From an uncultured Prevotella sp. (GTDB lineage Bacteria > Bacteroidota > Bacteroidia > Bacteroidales > Bacteroidaceae): a DNA stretch of 19,116 nt. Below the pieces are notes generated by a model. It did no database searches, was not told the DNA's origin, and saw only the letters and a program-made list of their open reading frames with translations. The DNA is taken from contig CAKOVA010000035.1 of assembly GCA_934120735.1 (NCBI GenBank), forward strand, positions 1-19,116, given 5' to 3'. Position 1 is the stretch's first letter, and each line of letters starts with the position of its first letter. The position numbers were made by a program, and so were the translations under genes. Shown here piece by piece: positions 16,098 to 19,116 of the stretch.

Positions 16098-18456
16098 ATA
16101 CATCCTTGCGCTCATTCTGCTGCCGGCCATCATGACGGCATGCTCTACAACCAGCGCCATTCCCGATGGCGAGCAGCTGTTTACCGGACTGAAGAAGATT
16201 CAGTTTGACAACTATGAGAAGAACGCTCATGCCGATGAAACCAAGATGGAATTGGAATCGGTATTGGCCACTGCGCCCACATCTTCCTTGCTCGGCAGCA
16301 GTTATTATCGCACCCCCATCCCCATACGCCTGTGGATATGGAACGCTTTCTCGCAAGACACCAGTGCCGTGAGCCGATGGATTACCAAGGCATTTGGCTC
16401 GAAACCAAAGCTATTGAGCCAGGTCAACCCCTTGCTGCGCAAGTCGGTAGGCGAGTTGCAATTGAAGAAGTTTGGTTATTTCAAAGGGAATGTCGACTAT
16501 GACATCATTCAGCAATCCAACCCGAAGAAAGCCAAAGTGGCTTATTTCGTCAACATGGGGCCCCTGTGGCGGCTCGACTCCATCAGCTATCTCAACTTCA
16601 CACCCGGGGCAGACAGTCTGGTGGCAGCCACCAAGGATGAGGCCTTGATTCACAAAGGCGACCCGTTCAGCGTTCCAGCTCTTGAATCCGAGCGGCAACG
16701 TGTGGCTCGCTTGCTGCGCAACAACGGCTATTACTATGCCAAACCCACCGACGCTTCTTACCTGGCCGACACCTTGCAAACGCCCGGCAAGGTGGTGCTG
16801 CGCTTTCAAGAAGCCGATAGTTTGGAGCCAGAAGTTACGCGCAAATGGTATGTGGGGCGGGTGAACGTGAATTTGCGGCGACAGTTTATGGAAGAACTCA
16901 CCGATTCGTTGGTGCGGCGCAGCTTCACCCTTCGCTACGCACGGCGTAGGTCACCCTTGCGTCCCGGCGTGTTCTACAGCGGATTGAAGATACGTCCCGG
17001 ACAACTTTACAGCCTTGCCAACCAGGAAGCATCGTCAAACTACCTGCACTCCACGGGGCTTTTCACCTACAGCAGCTTCCGCTTTACACCGCGAGATTCG
17101 TCAGATACCTGCAATACACTCGATCTGGACATCGATTGTGTGTTTGACAAACCCTACAATTTTTATATCAATGCCAATGCCAAAGGCAAGACCTCGAAGC
17201 GCTTCGGACCAGAGTTGATCATGGGTCTCACTAAGTTGAACGCCCTTCGCGGAGGCGAGAAGCTGGACATCAACTTCCATGGTTCTTACGAATGGCAGAC
17301 CGGCCACCGGTCGGAAGGCAGCTCGTCGAAGGTGAACTCGTACGAATACGGCGGCGACATCTCCCTGATTGTCCCACGAATGCTCACGCCGGCCAATCTC
17401 TTTTGGTCGGCTAATCACCGCGCCAAAAGAGACAGTTTGCGCGTGCTATCGGGCAAAAAACCCCGAAGGAGAAGGCGGTATTACGGTGTACCATCAACGA
17501 CTCTGCGCATGTCAAACAACATCTTGAACCGTGCCGGCTTCTTCAAACGGCATGTCGTTTCGGGCGATTTGACATACGAGTTCTGGACTTCACCGCAGTC
17601 GTACCACGAGTTTAGTCCACTCACGCTGTCGTACGAGTACATGACCAGCCGCACCGATTCGTTCATGGTCTTGTTGGCCGACAATCCCTATTTGCAGATT
17701 TCCATGCGCGACCAGTTCGTTCCCAAGATGAGTTATACCTATCAATATACCACAGGGATAGGTTCTCGCCATCCCTTCTCATGGCGAACCACCGTGAGCG
17801 AAGCCGCCAACATCCTGTCACTGGGCTACATGGCGGCCGGAAAACAGTGGAACGACAAGAGCAAGAAGCTGTTTAAAAACCCATACGCCCAGTTTGTGAA
17901 ACTCGAAACTGATTTCGTGAAGTTGTGGCGATTTGGCGACAAACATTCCATCGCAGGCCATCTTAATGCCGGTGTGGTTTACAGTTACGGCAATGCCACC
18001 AAAGCCCCTTACTACGAACAGTTCTACGTGGGTGGCGCCAACAGCGTGCGGGCTTTCAACGTGCGGAGCATTGGTCCCGGCAAATACCGGCCCAGCGATC
18101 AGCGCATGTCATACATAGAGCAGACCGGCGATGTGAAGTTTGAGGCCAACCTGGAGTTCCGTCCCCATTTGTTTGGCGATCTCTATGGTGCCGTCTTCCT
18201 CGATGCCGGCAACGTTTGGACGCTTGGTGACGACGCACAGCGGCCTGGAGGAAAGCTCAAGTGGAAGAGCGTGTTCACCGACATGGCTGTGGGCACCGGT
18301 GTGGGCATTCGCTACGACCTGGGATTGTTCGTCATTCGTGTGGATTGGGGTATCGGCCTTCATGTGCCTTACCATACGGGGAAGAAGGGCTTTTACAACC
18401 TTTTGCGCTTCGATGATGGCAACAGTTTCCACTTGGCCATTGGCTATCCTTTCTAA
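16075..18456 (+). CDS. tamL: BamA/TamA-family outer-membrane lipoprotein, TamL type
   Basis: Omp85 partner of TamB. The 793-residue protein starts with a signal peptide ending in MTAC (Cys23), a lipoprotein cleavage site, which marks the TamL variant known from Bacteroidota. Residues about 30-350 form the periplasmic POTRA part, seen for example in GNVDYDIIQ, KGDPFSVPALESERQRVARLLRNNGYYYAKP and IRPGQLYSLANQEASSNYLHSTGLF. The beta-barrel follows from about 360 to the end. It contains the Omp85 loop-6 motif as VRAF within GGANSVRAFNVRSIGPG (about 652-668) and ends in phenylalanine (AIGYPF), as outer-membrane barrels do. The ATG at 16075 was preferred to an in-frame GTG at 16021, because only it gives a normal signal peptide. 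Downstream of and overlapping tamB; a 660-bp gap follows. Confidence 0.92.
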   Translation: MTSKPLTKYILALILLPAIMTACSTTSAIPDGEQLFTGLKKIQFDNYEKNAHADETKMELESVLATAPTSSLLGSSYYRTPIPIRLWIWNAFSQDTSAVSRWITKAFGSKPKLLSQVNPLLRKSVGELQLKKFGYFKGNVDYDIIQQSNPKKAKVAYFVNMGPLWRLDSISYLNFTPGADSLVAATKDEALIHKGDPFSVPALESERQRVARLLRNNGYYYAKPTDASYLADTLQTPGKVVLRFQEADSLEPEVTRKWYVGRVNVNLRRQFMEELTDSLVRRSFTLRYARRRSPLRPGVFYSGLKIRPGQLYSLANQEASSNYLHSTGLFTYSSFRFTPRDSSDTCNTLDLDIDCVFDKPYNFYINANAKGKTSKRFGPELIMGLTKLNALRGGEKLDINFHGSYEWQTGHRSEGSSSKVNSYEYGGDISLIVPRMLTPANLFWSANHRAKRDSLRVLSGKKPRRRRRYYGVPSTTLRMSNNILNRAGFFKRHVVSGDLTYEFWTSPQSYHEFSPLTLSYEYMTSRTDSFMVLLADNPYLQISMRDQFVPKMSYTYQYTTGIGSRHPFSWRTTVSEAANILSLGYMAAGKQWNDKSKKLFKNPYAQFVKLETDFVKLWRFGDKHSIAGHLNAGVVYSYGNATKAPYYEQFYVGGANSVRAFNVRSIGPGKYRPSDQRMSYIEQTGDVKFEANLEFRPHLFGDLYGAVFLDAGNVWTLGDDAQRPGGKLKWKSVFTDMAVGTGVGIRYDLGLFVIRVDWGIGLHVPYHTGKKGFYNLLRFDDGNSFHLAIGYPF

Positions 18457-18577
18457 ATAAGTTACGATTTTGGGGACAATCAACGGGTGACAATTTCACT
18501 GACTTTACGAATAAAGCAACCATTTACGGCACGATGCATAAATAGAAGAGAATGGCTGCCGATGACACTTCTGTGTG

Positions 18578-18600
18578 TTAACAAACCTTTCGTTTGTTAA
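18578..18600 (+). terminator. Hairpin downstream of tamL
   Basis: A perfect 9-bp stem (TTAACAAAC at 18578-18586, GTTTGTTAA at 18592-18600) closes a 5-nt loop about 120 nt after the tamL stop. A T-run follows only after about ten bases, so it is a possible rather than certain terminator of the tamB-tamL transcript. Confidence 0.45.
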
Positions 18601-18639
18601 AAAGATTCGTTTTTCTTGACAAAACAAAATCGTGAAATA

Positions 18640-18685
18640 GATGATGGCGAAGGCTTTTTTGGGTGTTCAAAGCCTTCAAATCATC
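18640..18685. terminator. Long hairpin downstream of tamL
   Basis: GATGAT (18640-18645) pairs with ATCATC (18680-18685), and after a small internal loop GAAGGCTTT (18649-18657) pairs with AAAGCCTTC (18669-18677), giving 15 bp in total. T-rich sequence follows it on the minus strand rather than the plus strand, so it could serve leftward transcription or simply stabilise the tamL mRNA end. Confidence 0.45.
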
Positions 18686-18725
18686 ACCTTGTGCCGTCAT
18701 TCATATCCAACAATGCGGCAATCAA

Positions 18726-18769
18726 CATGCTTTAACCGCCCAATTTGCATGCTTTAACCGCCCAATTTG
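18726..18769. repeat. Perfect 22-bp tandem duplication
   Basis: Two identical adjacent 22-bp units (18726-18747 and 18748-18769), each starting CATGCTTTAACC and ending CCAATTTG. The next 22 bp are diverged but again end in TTTTG at the same phase (18791), and CA follows each TTTG, so an older third unit is possible. There is no spacer diversity, so it is not a CRISPR. Confidence 0.85.
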
Positions 18770-18905
18770 CACCATATAGAAGGTTTTTTTGCATCAAAAA
18801 CAGGCATTTTGGCTCTAAACGCTTTACTTTTTCATGGCGTTTTAAGTTGAGAAATCATCCAACTCGGTGGTAATCAATTTAATAATAAAAACCGTTCCTG
18901 CTTGT

Positions 18906-18943
18906 CGTTTTTTCAACGCACGAACCAGTTGGTTGAAAAAACG
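18906..18943. repeat. Perfect 12-bp inverted repeat
   Basis: CGTTTTTTCAAC (18906-18917) and GTTGAAAAAACG (18932-18943) are exact reverse complements around a 14-nt loop. The arms contain T6 and A6 runs. No gene abuts it, so a role as terminator of a neighbouring gene is not obvious. Confidence 0.7.
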
Positions 18944-19078
18944 CTCGGCATTTGTGTTAAAAAAAACGCCGTATAGGTCATGCCAGTACCATTATCATGC
19001 GGAGTATCCTTATTCGATATGATCAGTTGAGCATACAGAGTAACCATCCAATATTAGCCGTCTTTCACACTAACAAAC

Positions 19079-19110
19079 AACCCTTATATGTCTGGCAGCA
19101 TATAAGGGTT
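19079..19110. terminator. 12-bp inverted repeat at the right edge, possible terminator
   Basis: AACCCTTATATG (19079-19090) and CATATAAGGGTT (19099-19110) are exact reverse complements around an 8-nt loop. It lies six bases from the window end, so the neighbouring gene it may serve, perhaps one ending just beyond the window on the minus strand, cannot be seen. Confidence 0.5.
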
Positions 19111-19116
19111 ATTGGT

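Larger units (their letters stand above)
18457..19116. other. Gene-free right end with repeats and hairpins
   Basis: No protein gene is supported in these 660 bp. It is AT-rich and contains hairpins at 18578-18600 and 18640-18685, a 22-bp tandem duplication at 18726-18769, a 6-bp stem at 18817-18842, a perfect 12-bp inverted repeat at 18906-18943, and another at 19079-19110. I found no good TAnnTTTG promoter on either strand. Confidence 0.6.

Noticed and set aside
18726..18769. CRISPR array
   Set aside because: The two repeats are directly adjacent with no spacers, and there are no cas genes.

Overview
The window looks like chromosomal DNA of a Bacteroidota member, most likely a Prevotella-like member of the Bacteroidales. 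The reasons are: several start regions carry the Bacteroidota promoter form (TTTG or TTG, about 20 bp, then TAnnTTTG); start codons lack Shine-Dalgarno sequences; the phosphatidylserine decarboxylase is the short form; a DUF4834-like small protein follows pssA; and the TamA-like Omp85 protein has a lipoprotein signal (TamL type) next to tamB. The genus is inference.

Layout. 1-397: non-coding, with palindromic AGAACG/CGTTCT motifs and the terminator of trxA. 398-4661 (minus strand): trxA (thioredoxin) downstream of dnaE (DNA polymerase III alpha); the gap between them holds a four-copy 10-bp tandem repeat and trxA promoter motifs. 4662-4788: compact divergent promoter region for dnaE and psd. 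4789-6603 (plus): psd, pssA and a DUF4834-like membrane protein, a phosphatidylethanolamine synthesis operon. 6604-6957: non-coding, with hairpins and the metA promoter. 6958-10780 (plus): metA (predicted acetyl-CoA specific), rlhA (U32-family 23S rRNA C2501 hydroxylation factor) and an unusual lipoprotein/multi-pass/zinc-ribbon protein, spaced by 3 nt and then overlapping by 14 nt. 10781-11459: a 679-bp gap without a convincing gene but with a good promoter and unusually strong RNA secondary structure, a candidate non-coding RNA locus. 11460-18456 (plus): tamB and tamL, overlapping by 23 nt, an outer-membrane assembly module. 18457-19116: 660 bp without a gene, containing several perfect inverted repeats and a 22-bp tandem duplication.

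The protein-coding part is mostly housekeeping: replication, redox, envelope phospholipid synthesis, methionine synthesis, ribosome modification and outer-membrane biogenesis. I see no mobile element, CRISPR array, defence system, tRNA or rRNA. The parts most worth a second look are the candidate structured RNA at about 10835-11240, the MetA substrate-specificity residue, the lipoprotein-zinc-ribbon chimera, and the repeats in the long gaps. All structure calls were made by eye, without energy calculation or database search.
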